Below are positions 42,486 to 52,509 of a DNA stretch of 52,509 nucleotides, piece after piece. Source of the DNA: Bimuria novae-zelandiae CBS 107.79 (taxonomy: Eukaryota > Ascomycota > Dothideomycetes > Pleosporales > Didymosphaeriaceae); the NCBI GenBank assembly GCA_010015655.1, contig ML976792.1, positions 14,351-66,859 on the forward strand, read 5' to 3'. Position 1 is the stretch's first letter. The number at the start of each line of letters is the position of its first letter. The notes under the pieces are model-generated. The model was given only the letters and a program-made list of their open reading frames with translations, searched no databases and was not told the origin of the DNA. A program made the translations under genes and the position numbers.

Positions 42486-45348
42486 GAGTGCATCTCATAA
42501 CACTAAATATACTTAAGGACCTTTATAAGGACCTTAGCATTTAATATAAACTATAAGCAAAATATATAAAGGAGTAGAATAGACTATTAAAATAAGTAGG
42601 ATTACTTCTTATTATCTAAGTAAGAGCTATAAGGATCTAAGTAGGATTACTAAAGTCCTTAACTTATAAGCTAATTCGAATAGTAGCATATATACTAAAT
42701 TAGACCCCTATAGAAGTATTACAATAGAAGACACCATACAATATTATCTAAGAGATATAACTAAAGGTTTAACACATGTGTTTAATAGGCTATTAAGTCT
42801 ATATAATAAATTAATTAGTAAAACGTAAAGATAAGCTTAATTTAAGAGCTTTAATTAGCTATCTTATTAGCTATAACTTAACTAATATCTTTAGGATCTA
42901 GCTACCTATAAAGGACTAGGTTATACGCACCTAAGACGTAGTATTTAATACAATAAGTTTTTATAAAGGACCTTAAGGCTACGTACAAGAATTGATTATT
43001 AAAAAAGTGTTAAGCTTCTAGAATTTTAGAATAATTTAAATCTAATAATATAGTAATTAAAGAATTACTAATGACTTAATAATGATATTAATAATAAACC
43101 TAAGACGCACCTGCGATCTTTAAGTCTTAAGTAAAAGGTAAAAATACTAAGGATATTAAGCGAAGGTAACTAGAATGGTTTAGTAGTAAATTAATAACCC
43201 TAGCGGACTTAGTATTAAATTAATGAGGACTTTTAGCTGCTTAACTTAAAGACTATATACTAGATTAATATTAAAATAACGCTTCTAGACGTTAAAACCT
43301 TAATCTTAGTATAAAAAATTTTACTAAAGGCCTATAACGCACATGACAAAACGATAATTTTTAGAGACTAAAGAGATAGTACTTTTACGCTATCTTATAT
43401 GAAGAATTAGTTAGTAACTACTTTAAGGCTTTTTTAACTACTCTAAAAGCTAAGTTAATAATAAAATATATTACACTTAGGTTTGAAAAGCTCCACGATT
43501 ATATTAAGAGCTAAATTATTATTAATTTAAAAACTAGTTTTAATAGGCGATATAGAAAGAGTATTATAAAAGCTAGAGTAGAGACTGCTAAAATAGAGGT
43601 ACTCCCCCTAACATAGGTATTTATATATAAGTTTAATAAGGATAGCTACCTCTATTAATTCAAGATATAACTCGTTATTTATAGTAACCTATAATAGCTA
43701 TATAAAAACACCTACGCAGCTATATTAGCTGCCTAAATATTTTAAGTACTTATTATAATAGCTAATTAACGTAGGTTAAAGCTACTTTAGTGCGACATAC
43801 TAAACGCATTTTTTAATATTATATTTAATTAAAAACTCTACGCTTAGACACCTAATAGTTTTAAGAAGGATAAAGAGCTACTACAGGTACTAAGAGTCCT
43901 ATATAGACTAAAAGAATTACCGCTCCTATAGTATAAGGACCTAAGAAGAATACCAAAATCTCTAGGCTTAACGTCTATCCTAGGATTTCTATACGTCTAT
44001 ATTAATAGCTAGTTAATTATATTTATCTACGTTAATGATATTATTATAGCTTTCCCCCTATTAAACAGGTATTTACACTAAGAGTTTAAAAAGAAGGTTA
44101 ATAAGTATTATAGCCTAAAATACCATCAAGAACTTAAGTAATTCTTAAGCATACGCGTTATTTAAGACACTAATATATATATATAATTTACTTAATATTA
44201 GACGCCTATATTAATAAGGTTACCACTAAGTATAATATTATTTTTACTAGCCGCCCTGTAGAGGTGCCTATGCTAGTAAACTACCTAGAATAATCGTTAG
44301 AGAAACTAAATAAAGCTTAAATAAAGATCTATTAAGAGCTTATAGGCTACCTTGCCTACCTAATATAGTATGCCTAACCTAATCTAGCTTACGCTTACGT
44401 TATTTACGCTTTATATTTAATTAATCCTAGTAAAGTACGCGTTAAATCTATTTAAAGGGTATAGCATTATATTCTTAATATAAAGTATTAAATCTTATAG
44501 ACACAAGCTATAAATAAAAATGGTATTTAAAAGTATTTTATAATACTATAAAATAATCCCGATCAAATTATTTTTAGGGTATTTAATACTATTTTTACTA
44601 ATAATATTAAGACGCGCTAAAGCTCTTAAGAATGTATATTTTAGTTATTTAGTATAATTATTAACTAAAATTTAACACTCTAGTATACTATTATAAAATT
44701 AATAACTAAAATAAAGCTACTTACTTTATTACTTACTAAATTAAAAATAGAGGAATAGTACTATCTATTTAAAGAACTATTTTTAAGACTTAACTAAATG
44801 CCTATTATTTAGTATAATAACTAATAGACTATAGGTATAATTATAAAAGAGATAAATACGCTTAATACTAATCTTAAATATATTAATATCTACTAAAACC
44901 AGATCTATTAGGAGGTCAAAGAGAATTACCTCTACGTCTAATAAAAGTTTATAAACTAAATATTTACTAATAGTATAATAACGATCCTTCCTTAATAGAA
45001 GCATATTAAATGTATATAATAGCTACACTTTATAGATATTTGTTTAGAGGTTCGTGAGATAGAGAAGGACACTTAAGAGATTTATCCTTACGTTATAGAT
45101 TAACTACAGGATAAGGGGGTATGTGATAGTTATAAAGAGACTCGGATCACTAGTGCTGCTTCCTTATCTTATCAAGCACCTCTTACCTCAACAGGATCAT
45201 AGATACGTCATGTAAATAGACCCTACTGTTGGCCCGTGGAGAGCGCAGCAGGAACACAACAACAGAACAGAACAACAACACAATACATGATACACTGATT
45301 TTACTACTTCGCACGGTTACCCTTTGTCTCACTGCATTGATTGTAACA
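42486..45348 (+). mobile_element. Ty1/Copia element 3, 5'-truncated
   Basis: + strand Copia sequence starting within or before integrase (KDKLNLRALISYLISYNL, DVVFNTISFYKGP near 42830-42970). RT follows near 43570-44200 with IFIYVNDIIIAFP at 44020-44057 (YVDD to YVND, AAT at 44034-44036), then RNase H near 44450-44990. A purine-rich tract (AGGATAAGGGGG, about 45108-45119) and a 3' LTR at 45122-45348 follow. There is no 5' LTR or gag. This is the most heavily AT-shifted of the elements. Confidence 0.7.
45122..45348 (+). repeat. 3' LTR of Copia 3 (227 bp)
   Basis: TGTGATAGTTAT...GATTGTAACA right after the polypurine tract. Normal CpA content (AACACAACAACAGAACAG type) against a heavily mutated interior. 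The end was set by the TG...CA rule only, since there is no partner LTR. Confidence 0.6.
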
Positions 45349-46317
45349 CTAAATAATCTAATTAATCCTAACAGGTACGAAGCCCCTGGATCTACGGGTG
45401 ATATAAAAGACTTACTTCTCGAAGCAAAAAATGTAGTGCGACTGGGATAATCGGAAAGGGAGGTTGAGCGACTTTGAAAGTGTAATGGAGTGGCTAAGAT
45501 TGCAAATGTGGTGGGAAGTGAGAGTCGTTCGTGGATGACAGACAGAAGACGGTTAGAGAAATAGATACCACACTAAAAGACGGAAGAGCAATCACGCTCC
45601 AACAATGCAAGCAATTATAACGGCCGGTGGAACTTTTCCCCATTGCAGATGTCCGCAGATCCCACTGCATAAGCGCATGCGATTGGGAGTGATCGGGTCG
45701 AACCAAGGTTCATATGCGTCCCGTGTCAGTGCTGCCGGTGCTCACTAGGCGTCGGTCTCGGGACTGAGCAGTATACGAAGAAGAAATTTGTAAAATAAGA
45801 GAAAATTCGTCTCCTTTCGCGCGATCGCAAGCTCACCTCTTCACCTGAAAGCTTTAAAATAATTTTCACAAAGGTATCACATGCTTTATAGGACATTGGG
45901 AAAACTCGGTTCATTCACTGCAGTATGCGGCAATAGTTATTGAACAATATGTTCTCGTTTATTGACGCCTAAAATCTAGGCACATTGACCACGTTCTCAT
46001 ACAGCTCGTACGACGAACAACTCCACGAAGTAAACAGCCACTCAGTAACCGTGACATTGTCTGATATTCCAAAACCATGCCCATCCAAGCAAGGTCTAAT
46101 CCTACGCATGCAACCCCCGAGTCTCGTGTACATCCTGTCGCTCGTCCATGTCGTGAGATCGAACACTCAGATGCCCTTTTGTTCATCTCAGCCTCCACAG
46201 GCCGCGAGAACTCATTTAATCCTGTCACCGGGAGGGAATCTGAGATCTGATCGTCGAAGACTGCACGGTTATCGTCTCCCTAATCCTCACCCCTAGTCAG
46301 ACGACTGGATGACCATC
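45349..46317. other. spacer between the repeat block and the 46318 gene
   Basis: Return to ordinary base composition. Small ORFs on both strands lack motifs. It includes the 3' flank of the - strand gene ending at 46318. No gene supported. Confidence 0.45.
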
Positions 46318-47697
46318 CTAGCGCGACCTATACTTCCACACCCCCGTGGCCTTTACCAACTGGTCGAAATCTTCCAGTTCCAAGTCCGGCTTGCCCATGT
46401 CCAGGTTCTGCAAGATCTCGAGGTGCTCAACGCAGAACCGCCAGTTGATCCAGCGCTGGAGTCCCGACTTCGCGAAGACGATAAAGGGCAAGATGTCTTG
46501 CTCGAAATCATCCTCGAAGCACTCGCGCAGCAGAGGTTTGCTATAGAGTCCAGGCAAGCTATCAACGAGCTTGCGATTGAGTTCATTGAGAAGCTGCTCC
46601 TGCAGGGACTCGTAGAGAATGTCCCAGTGATCACTGAAGGTGAAGTCTACCTGGACAAGATGCTTAGTCTTGTCTACGAAGCGGTAGATCAGAGCACTAG
46701 CAGAGTAGTCGTCGGGCTGAGGCTTGACAGCGTCACGAATGAGGTCGGACGGGGGATGCTCCTTGTTGTAATCGACGATCTTGTAGCGCCGCGCAGTAGA
46801 ACCAGCGGGGTTGGTCAGTGTCTTCTGCGGCTCGCCGACGTTCATGTGGACGGGCGCCGTAGCCACAGGCGGCGTCAAAGCGGCGTACGGGTCGGTGTAT
46901 CCAGAACCAGATGGTCCCGCTTCTCTTCCATCTGCTGAAAGGCCCAGAAAGTCCATGTTGGAACCCACTGTAGTTGCATAAGCAGCGTGCACTTGGTCAA
47001 GCTCCGTACCATAGCGCGGCACGAAGGTATCCTCGGACTGCTCGAAGAGGGACTCCGTGCCATCCTGCTGTTCCTGGTTCAGCACTGTTGCAGGCTGATA
47101 TCCAACGTCTTTTTGGATCTCCTGCGCCAAGCTCACCATTAGGGACGCGATTTCTTCGTCGGAGAGGTTGTTGGTGTCGACAGGAATAGACGAAGACTCC
47201 GAGAAAGAGGTGAGATTTCCAGCAGGGCTGCCTTTATTCTGGTAGGAATCGTTGAAGCTCGGATTCATAGCTACATTGCCATCGCTATAGTCCCAGGGAT
47301 CGAGTGCGGGAAAGGAACCTGTAGCTCCATCGTTGAGATGCTGAGAAAAAGGCTGCGAATCCAGATCAAGAAAATCGAAGGCTGTTTCACCAGTAGCCAT
47401 GCCGCCGTCCGGCTGATTAGCCTCAGCATTCGGACCCATATGGCCTGCTGAAGTATAGTGATTCCACGCCTCCAAAGCTGGGTCAATAGCACCCGTGTAG
47501 CTCTCTGACTGGCTCACAGCGGACGGTGAAATGGGGTTTTGCTCGTACGCAAAGCCGAAGTTTTGGAGGACGTCGAAGGAAGCGGCTGGCGATGTAGCAG
47601 CTTGGCCGTAGTCGAGCGCATTTGAAGCCATGTCATTCTGCTCGGAAGTCTCACTCACAGTTGAAAAGGGCATCGCAGGCTTGTTGTAGAAGCTCAT
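46318..47697 (-). CDS. unrecognised 459-residue protein
   Basis: ATG at 47697 (MSFYNKPAMPFSTVSE). The frame reaches 47988, but that extension is low-complexity leader (SHPSHPSHHH) and was not used. The stop is at 46318-46320; no intron is needed. Residues 1-290 are Ser/Asn/Gln/Asp-rich and acidic with aromatic spacing (FDFLDLDSQPFSQHL, LDPWDYSDG), typical of a disordered activation-like region, with GAIDPALEAW near residue 70. Residues about 310-455 are likely folded: ARRYKIVDYNKEHPPSDL, LVQVDFTFSDHWDILYESL, LLRECFEDDFEQDILPFIV, GLQRWINWRFCVEHLEIL. No DNA-binding domain, signal peptide or membrane segment. The IDPAL motif also occurs in the protein at 17502. A transcription-related role is only a guess. 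Codon use is intact. Confidence 0.75.
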   Translation of the reverse strand: MSFYNKPAMPFSTVSETSEQNDMASNALDYGQAATSPAASFDVLQNFGFAYEQNPISPSAVSQSESYTGAIDPALEAWNHYTSAGHMGPNAEANQPDGGMATGETAFDFLDLDSQPFSQHLNDGATGSFPALDPWDYSDGNVAMNPSFNDSYQNKGSPAGNLTSFSESSSIPVDTNNLSDEEIASLMVSLAQEIQKDVGYQPATVLNQEQQDGTESLFEQSEDTFVPRYGTELDQVHAAYATTVGSNMDFLGLSADGREAGPSGSGYTDPYAALTPPVATAPVHMNVGEPQKTLTNPAGSTARRYKIVDYNKEHPPSDLIRDAVKPQPDDYSASALIYRFVDKTKHLVQVDFTFSDHWDILYESLQEQLLNELNRKLVDSLPGLYSKPLLRECFEDDFEQDILPFIVFAKSGLQRWINWRFCVEHLEILQNLDMGKPDLELEDFDQLVKATGVWKYRSR

Positions 47698-49218
47698 GCC
47701 GGAATTCAATAGTGTGCGGTGGTGGTGAGAAGGGTGAGAAGGGTGAGAAAACGGGACCAGCTTCGTCAGAGCAACACTGATATGTGATGGTGTAGAGATC
47801 TCGTTGATGCTTTCTCTCGTGTAGATCCAAGTTGTGTGGAGAAGTGTTTGCTTTGCCGTGAGGGCTTTTATGGTCTTGCGGGGCTCGCGGTGGCAGCGCC
47901 AAGGAGCAGCGACGTTGTGCGACCACAACAGTGAATACATACACCTCAAAGCGCAGCACCTCGAGTGATCGATCCGACGCAAACGCACAGTAAATCAAGT
48001 TGAATCGGACCTCCTAAAAGCACGTATTGTAGCGGCGTTCCAGGCACGGTACGTCCACGGGGACTGCATACGTCGGTCACTCCCCATAATTCACCGGCTC
48101 CGTTTGCAGCTCGGCGCCTCTGCCACGACAACTGGCAGGAACGACCTCTTACCGAGAAACAAGCTGATCACCACTCGCGTCGGTCTCAATACTCTCCTAA
48201 ATCCCATCTCTTTTCTTTTGCTATAAGAAGCTGGAAACGCTTCTGAACGTACCCATCCCAAACCGTGTCCTACTCATACATCCCAAGCTCTTCTCCTCTA
48301 TCAGAGCTTTCCAAGCTCCTCAAAGGCTTAAAATTACTTTCTTGTTGCATGGCTGACACTTCCAATGCTAGCTCTTGGCCATTTTTCTATCCAGCATGTT
48401 CATTGCGTCCGGACTCTCACCGCTCTCACGACGACATTGTATTCCCTCACGGGGCGAAATTATCGGCATATATAATAAAATGCAAAGTAGCATTAGCAGC
48501 TTATCTCAGATATGGGACACTACTTGTAGTATTTTACCGATAATGCGTGGCCATGGGAGGACAACAAAGGACTAGCAATAACCACGTGAGTATATTGGCA
48601 AATAGGAACTCCCAGAGTCGACTCGCTGTCTCTTTACGCCAAAGCAGCAATCATAGCATCCAAGTTCGTAAAATTTAGAGCAATAACATATTATGCCGAT
48701 GGCGGGGCGTGGAAAATCGATGATGGAAAACCTGACAAGTCGTTGGGAGTAATGTCGAGTCTCGGTCGGCCCGATTCAAGTCGAAGTAACCCGAGTCGAG
48801 CGGTGTACGCGCGAAGTGGAAGGACCCGAGGGCACCCAAGGGCACCCAAAGGTAGTCGCACCTTCTTGGTCCCTACCGTCAGGTGCTCTTGCCCTTGAGC
48901 TTCAACTGTGAGGGCAAGTGCGCTTGGGGTCTGGTTCCTGCTAACACTAGACTGATTTGTCAACACACCACTGTGACAAAATCTAATGCTACTATTACAT
49001 TCTATTAACTCTATAGTGTATATTATCTACGCTTACCATTGTTCCAAGAGATAAAGACCTAAGAGAAACAGAAACTCCTTCTTTCGCCCTCTGCTCAACC
49101 GTCCTTTGTATTCACAATGCAGACTGTACACTGACCCTCGGAAACTCTGCGCCCTCGTCTGTTACTGCCTTCTCTGCCTTCTCAAGCGGCTTATTACCCC
49201 TCGGATTCGCATACGCCC
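47698..49218. other. intergenic, promoter side of the 46318 gene
   Basis: The first ~300 bp are the leader and promoter of the - strand gene, with GGTGAGAAGGGTGAGAA-type short repeats at about 47722-47752. The rest carries short overlapping ORFs with no motifs. No gene supported. Confidence 0.45.
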
Positions 49219-50176
49219 TCAACACGCTATCCTGTAGCATTTTCTCTGTGCATTTTTTTCCACCGCAACACACACCTCTATCCCCTCATTAACGTATGTG
49301 CCCGGGACGCCTGCCCGGAGCGGAAAGATATACAAATACTCGACCAGCGGACAAGGCCACCGGATCGCGCGAGGCAGCCCAAAGCCAAATTCGTGCTGCT
49401 TGTAAGACTTATAGTGAAGCCACGACGTCGCGCCTAGATCCGGACCGAAGAACCAGCGGTGGTCGAATCGAAATCGTTGCTTGTCTGTGCTGTGCGCGAC
49501 ATACTCGTGGAAAGCTTTCATGTACTCTAGGGTGAGTGATTTGACGGATTCGCGGATTGTAGATGCGACCTTTGCGTGTTTGGCGGGGTTGACGAGGTCT
49601 TTTGATCTTGAGGGGCCCACAAGGAGGCGGCAGCGATGTGATGCCGATGAAGCGCTCTGAGGTGGAGATTCCCACCTTCTTCCGTATGTCGACCATGTGC
49701 CCGAGCATGGAGTGGGATTCGGGGTCCGGTTGAAGGAAGTCGAGGCGTGCACGGGTGACGCTCTGCCACATGAGCCCCATAATGGCATCGTAGGTCGATA
49801 TCCATTTGCCCTCACCAACCTGTGCCATAGCCTCTACTTTGAGCTGCTCAACCTTCTTCTTGGGGAAATGCAACATAGTGATTTCGAGCTCTGGGAAGAC
49901 GAAACCTTCTGGGAGCGGCGGCATGGGCTCTTCGGTAAGCTGCGGGAACAAGTCTTTGATCTGCTCCCAGCGGGCAGGATTCGGCCGCTCTGCAGCAAGC
50001 GCCGACCGATCAATATCCAGCGTCTTCTCTACAGCTCTGAACGGTACTGTCGGAAGGGTCTCGCTCGTCGCCGCAAAGTCGAATTGCGTTGGCAGGAAGA
50101 CGGACCCCTGTGCTACTGCACGAGTATTATCCGCCCAAAGCGTCATGAACTGTTCGAAACTTTCGCCGTCGCCCAT

Positions 50177-50179
50177 CTA
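50177..50179 (-). other. nonsense codon inside the HHxxxDG catalytic motif
   Basis: TAG directly after the two catalytic-box histidines and before MGDG. A single C to T change from CAG would produce it, in the CpA context favoured by RIP. Confidence 0.75.
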
Positions 50180-50320
50180 GTGATGGACTGCCCAGCCTAG
50201 AGTGCAGCCGCCTCGGGAGAAAGTCAACTGGAATGTACCCGCTGGCAAGCCTTCCGCAGGTACGAGCCCCTGTGTGAACTTGGGATAGACCGCGTCGCTG
50301 TCAATCAGGTCAGCGTGGAA

Positions 50321-50377
50321 CTACACATTACGGTCAGCAAATTGCAAGCGCCTATCTTACAGGGCAAGTTTACATAC
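50321..50377 (-). other. intron of the BAHD pseudogene (57 bp)
   Basis: GTATGT donor, GCTGAC branch, GTGTAG acceptor on the - strand. It joins ESRH to FHADLID in phase 0 and removes in-frame stops. It still has perfect splice signals, so decay of the gene is recent. Confidence 0.75.
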
Positions 50378-50949
50378 ATGCCTGCTCTCCAGCTGACTGA
50401 AGGTCGGAAACTCATCACCCTCCCCATCCAAATACCGCACCTCGAATCCCAAGGCGTTATCCTTGTTCTTCCTTACACCGATCTCCCCGCTCTTCTCATC
50501 CCATTCCATCACACCAGTCAATATTGGATACTGCTCCAAGGTCTTTTCCAATCCTTTCTTAAATTCTCCACTATGCCCTCTTGCTGCTCCACGGTGATTT
50601 CCTCAGGGAGCTTGAAGACCTCCAGTATCAGGGCATAGATCTTCGGCATCGTCTGGCCCAGAAGCGTCATGGGGAGCAGCTCGGTCTCCTTGTTCGTCTC
50701 CCATCCTGTCGGCCGTACAGGTATCCGACGGCTCTGTTTTGCTAAAGGTAATGTGCTCGGGAGGAAGGCTTGGCGAGGAAAGGCATCGCTTACAGAAGCT
50801 TTAAGTGGCCGCGCATCACTGATGGTCCGCTGGAACTGCTTGGGTCGTCCCCATAGTGGAGCTGTGGGCGAGAACGAAGAGGAGGGCACTCCTCGGACCC
50901 TCGAGCGGGAGCCCAAATTGAGAAGACGCTGATGCCGAATAGTTGCCAT

Positions 50950-51753
50950 GCTTGCAGATTCTCAAGGATATCGCAGTTGTAGGTTACAGCTGCGATGGTA
51001 CGAATCGCAGGTGTTGCCGTTTTCACCAGATAACCCAGCACACCGGGCGAAGTAGGAAGTCAAGCGTCCAGAAATACTTCCTGATTGTCTGCTTAAGACA
51101 TCCTTCGATCATCCTTGCCATGTTCCGCTTTCTCCTGTTCAGCTACCTTGTGTGGCGTGTTGAGAACGACGGAGTCCGTCGCCACGAGTGGATGCCTTGT
51201 CCGCGAAGCGCACTCTACTCGATTTCGCAAACAACACTACTTCAAATGCAGCGAAAGGGTTCCACGAGCATCGCGTGTGGAGCGACGAGGCGCAAGTGAT
51301 TCTGACCGTAATCCTACTCGAGTGGTCGGTGCGTCTCCGTCCGCACCAGCTCCATGTCAGAAAATGATTATCGGTATTTGCGCGCCCAGAACCAATCTGC
51401 AGAAGAAAAAATAGAGTTACGAAAAGGCGAAATGGTAGGCGTAATATGTTTCGTGCGTTCTTCTAGCGACGGTGCTACTAAGTCTTTTTGCTGCGGGTTT
51501 TGGTCGCCGGTGGCTCTCAATTCCCGAACCAAATCCCCGGAATAGGATCATACATCCTTGCTCTTCCCATTTAATGGATGAGTCGATGAATTCCACGCGG
51601 CATACGCATCTCGGTACGACGCTGTCCATGCAGCATATGTAAATCACCGCTCTAAAGCGAGGTGAAGAACCCCCCACGCCCTGCAGCCGTACTCTGAGCA
51701 CCAGTTATCGCCTACGTGCCTGGTCCTGGTCCTGTACCCACAAGAAAACGCGT
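50950..51753. other. intergenic
   Basis: Overlapping ORFs of 60-120 codons on both strands without motifs. It contains the former promoter of the acyltransferase. No gene supported. Confidence 0.4.
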
Positions 51754-52119
51754 TTACGGACTCTCAGGTCCACGCAGAGCATCCGCGAGATCGTCTGGAC
51801 CTGTCATTTGAAAAGTACCGCTACTGGAATGTACGGCCATCTCGAGTTCCCGAAAGGATGTTTCCCACTTCTTCTTCAAAGCTTTGTCGCATCCTAAACT
51901 ATCAGGGGTTTTAGATGCAACTCGGCTATGAGACATGCTGTTGCCAGTGCCGCGGCCTCGAAGACGGCCCACATGCGCTAGTCCAGGCTCTTCCGTATGT
52001 ATTTCCTTGCTGTCCCCGATGTCTCGAAGGGGAATGCGTGAGCTTCCTGGCGTGGGTGCGATCGTTGACGTTGAAGTCGGTCGGATGGATAGCGAGAAGC
52101 CGCAGCGGCGATCTGACAA
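51754..52119 (-). CDS. possible small hypothetical protein
   Basis: A 121-codon ORF from ATG 52119 (MSDRRCGFSLSIRP) to TAA. The composition is protein-like in places: SSRIPLRDIGDSKEI, ALKKKWETSFRELEMAV, TGPDDLADALRG. No domain was recognised. A + strand ORF (51915-52217) overlaps it, and there is no supporting intron or neighbour relation. It may be a last exon of a gene whose start lies right of the window. Confidence 0.3.
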   Translation of the reverse strand: MSDRRCGFSLSIRPTSTSTIAPTPGSSRIPLRDIGDSKEIHTEEPGLAHVGRLRGRGTGNSMSHSRVASKTPDSLGCDKALKKKWETSFRELEMAVHSSSGTFQMTGPDDLADALRGPESP

Positions 52120-52509
52120 TGCTAGCGCGCGTATATTATTATCTACAAACGTCTGAGGCCTTTGTATCTATCGTCGCAAAAGCGACGCTCTTGCGAGATT
52201 GTGGCTACTGTCGTTGAACGCGCGCCTTGCGTTTCGCGGTTCGAACATGTTCGGCGAGCGTTCACGGGAAGTCGCTGAGCGTGATTAGGCGATATTACAC
52301 TTTCGAATCCTTTGCACCAATGCACAGAGTTACGTGCCGCGGAATTGTGAAGGGATGGTTTGGAAAATCGTGGTATCCCAGGCTCACGTACCATCTGAGG
52401 TACTTCGGAGCCGCCACCACCCCCTGCACTAATTCTTGGGACACTCCGCGCTGAGGTAAGCAGCACCGGCCATTAGTCTTAACACCACGATTTATTCAGC
52501 GCTGCGACC
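52120..52509. other. window edge, nothing supported
   Basis: A - strand ORF at 52143-52466 (ISAGGGGGSEVPQMV) could be an upstream exon of the ORF ending at 51754, but I see no splice pair that joins them. Confidence 0.3.

Larger units (their letters stand above)
49219..50949 (-). pseudogene. BAHD-type acyltransferase (transferase family), multiply broken
   Basis: Family features appear in order on the - strand. Near the start is ELLPMTLLGQTMPKIYALIL (about 50680-50620), then LEQYPILTGVMEWDEKSGEI and SQLESRH. A 57-bp intron (50321-50377) precedes FHADLIDSDAVYPKFTQGL and the catalytic HHxxxDG box, here HH-stop-MGDG (TAG 50177-50179 replaces a codon inside the motif). Then GKWISTYDAIMGLMWQSVTR, and finally DLGATSWLHYKSYKQHEFGF, the DFGFG structural motif. 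Besides the nonsense codon there are frameshifts near 50550 and near 49610. Intact relatives move acyl groups from acyl-CoA to alcohols or amines of secondary metabolites (TRI101-like and similar). The ~85 residues before ELLP look unlike the family, so the original start is uncertain. It is dead as sequenced; one lesion could be an error but three are unlikely to be. Confidence 0.8.

Noticed and set aside
47698..47988. N-terminal extension of the 459-residue protein to an ATG at 47988
   Set aside because: The added residues are low-complexity leader-like sequence (SHPSHPSHHH) with no protein character. The ATG at 47697 gives a clean start.

Overview
The window is from a filamentous ascomycete (Pezizomycotina), most likely a dothideomycete-like lineage. 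The evidence is 50-60 bp spliceosomal introns, a NACHT-type NLR fragment, fungal Fot1/pogo, Copia, Gypsy and Tad1-like LINE elements, and long tracts mutated in the RIP manner: CpA and TpG almost replaced by TpA while CpG is kept, with TAA/TAG stops where CAA/CAG/TGG would be expected. One assembly gap of 365 N lies at 30233-30597. Class and genus cannot be fixed from sequence alone. No tRNA, rRNA or CRISPR array was recognised.

Layout. 1-3072: left edge with the end of a dead Fot1/pogo transposase, a frameshifted low-complexity nuclear-type ORF, and a fragment of an NLR NACHT domain. 3073-14617: Copia element 1 (+ strand, 203-bp LTRs), split by a 6.07-kb Tad1-like LINE on the - strand with an 11-bp target-site duplication and a (TAG)n end. 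14618-24800: a gene island with good codon structure. It holds a 5'-truncated gene, a small hypothetical, two intact ~590-630-residue paralogues of an unrecognised family, a decayed third copy on the - strand, and a secreted methionine-rich repeat protein. 24975-45348: a 20-kb nested repeat block. It contains a second LINE with 15-bp TSDs that broke a small ORF, carrying a truncated Gypsy; then Copia element 2 (-), Gypsy element 2 (-), Gypsy fragments in inverted orientation, and the 3' half of Copia element 3 (+). 45349-52509: a second gene island with an intact 459-residue hypothetical, a BAHD acyltransferase pseudogene, and little else.

What ties it together. The transposon interiors are saturated with RIP-type change and every reverse transcriptase seen has lost one of its two catalytic aspartates, yet the LTRs are nearly clean. 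In two Copia elements, LTR pairs can be compared. Differences sit only in the inner ~65 bp of the 5' LTR, and are nearly all CpA/TpG to TpA. Several elements have different unique sequence on their two sides and no TSD, so they mark rearrangement or assembly junctions. The most distinctive protein-coding content is the lineage-type paralogue cluster at 17.5-24.5 kb, which shares three sequence blocks and has one member decaying.
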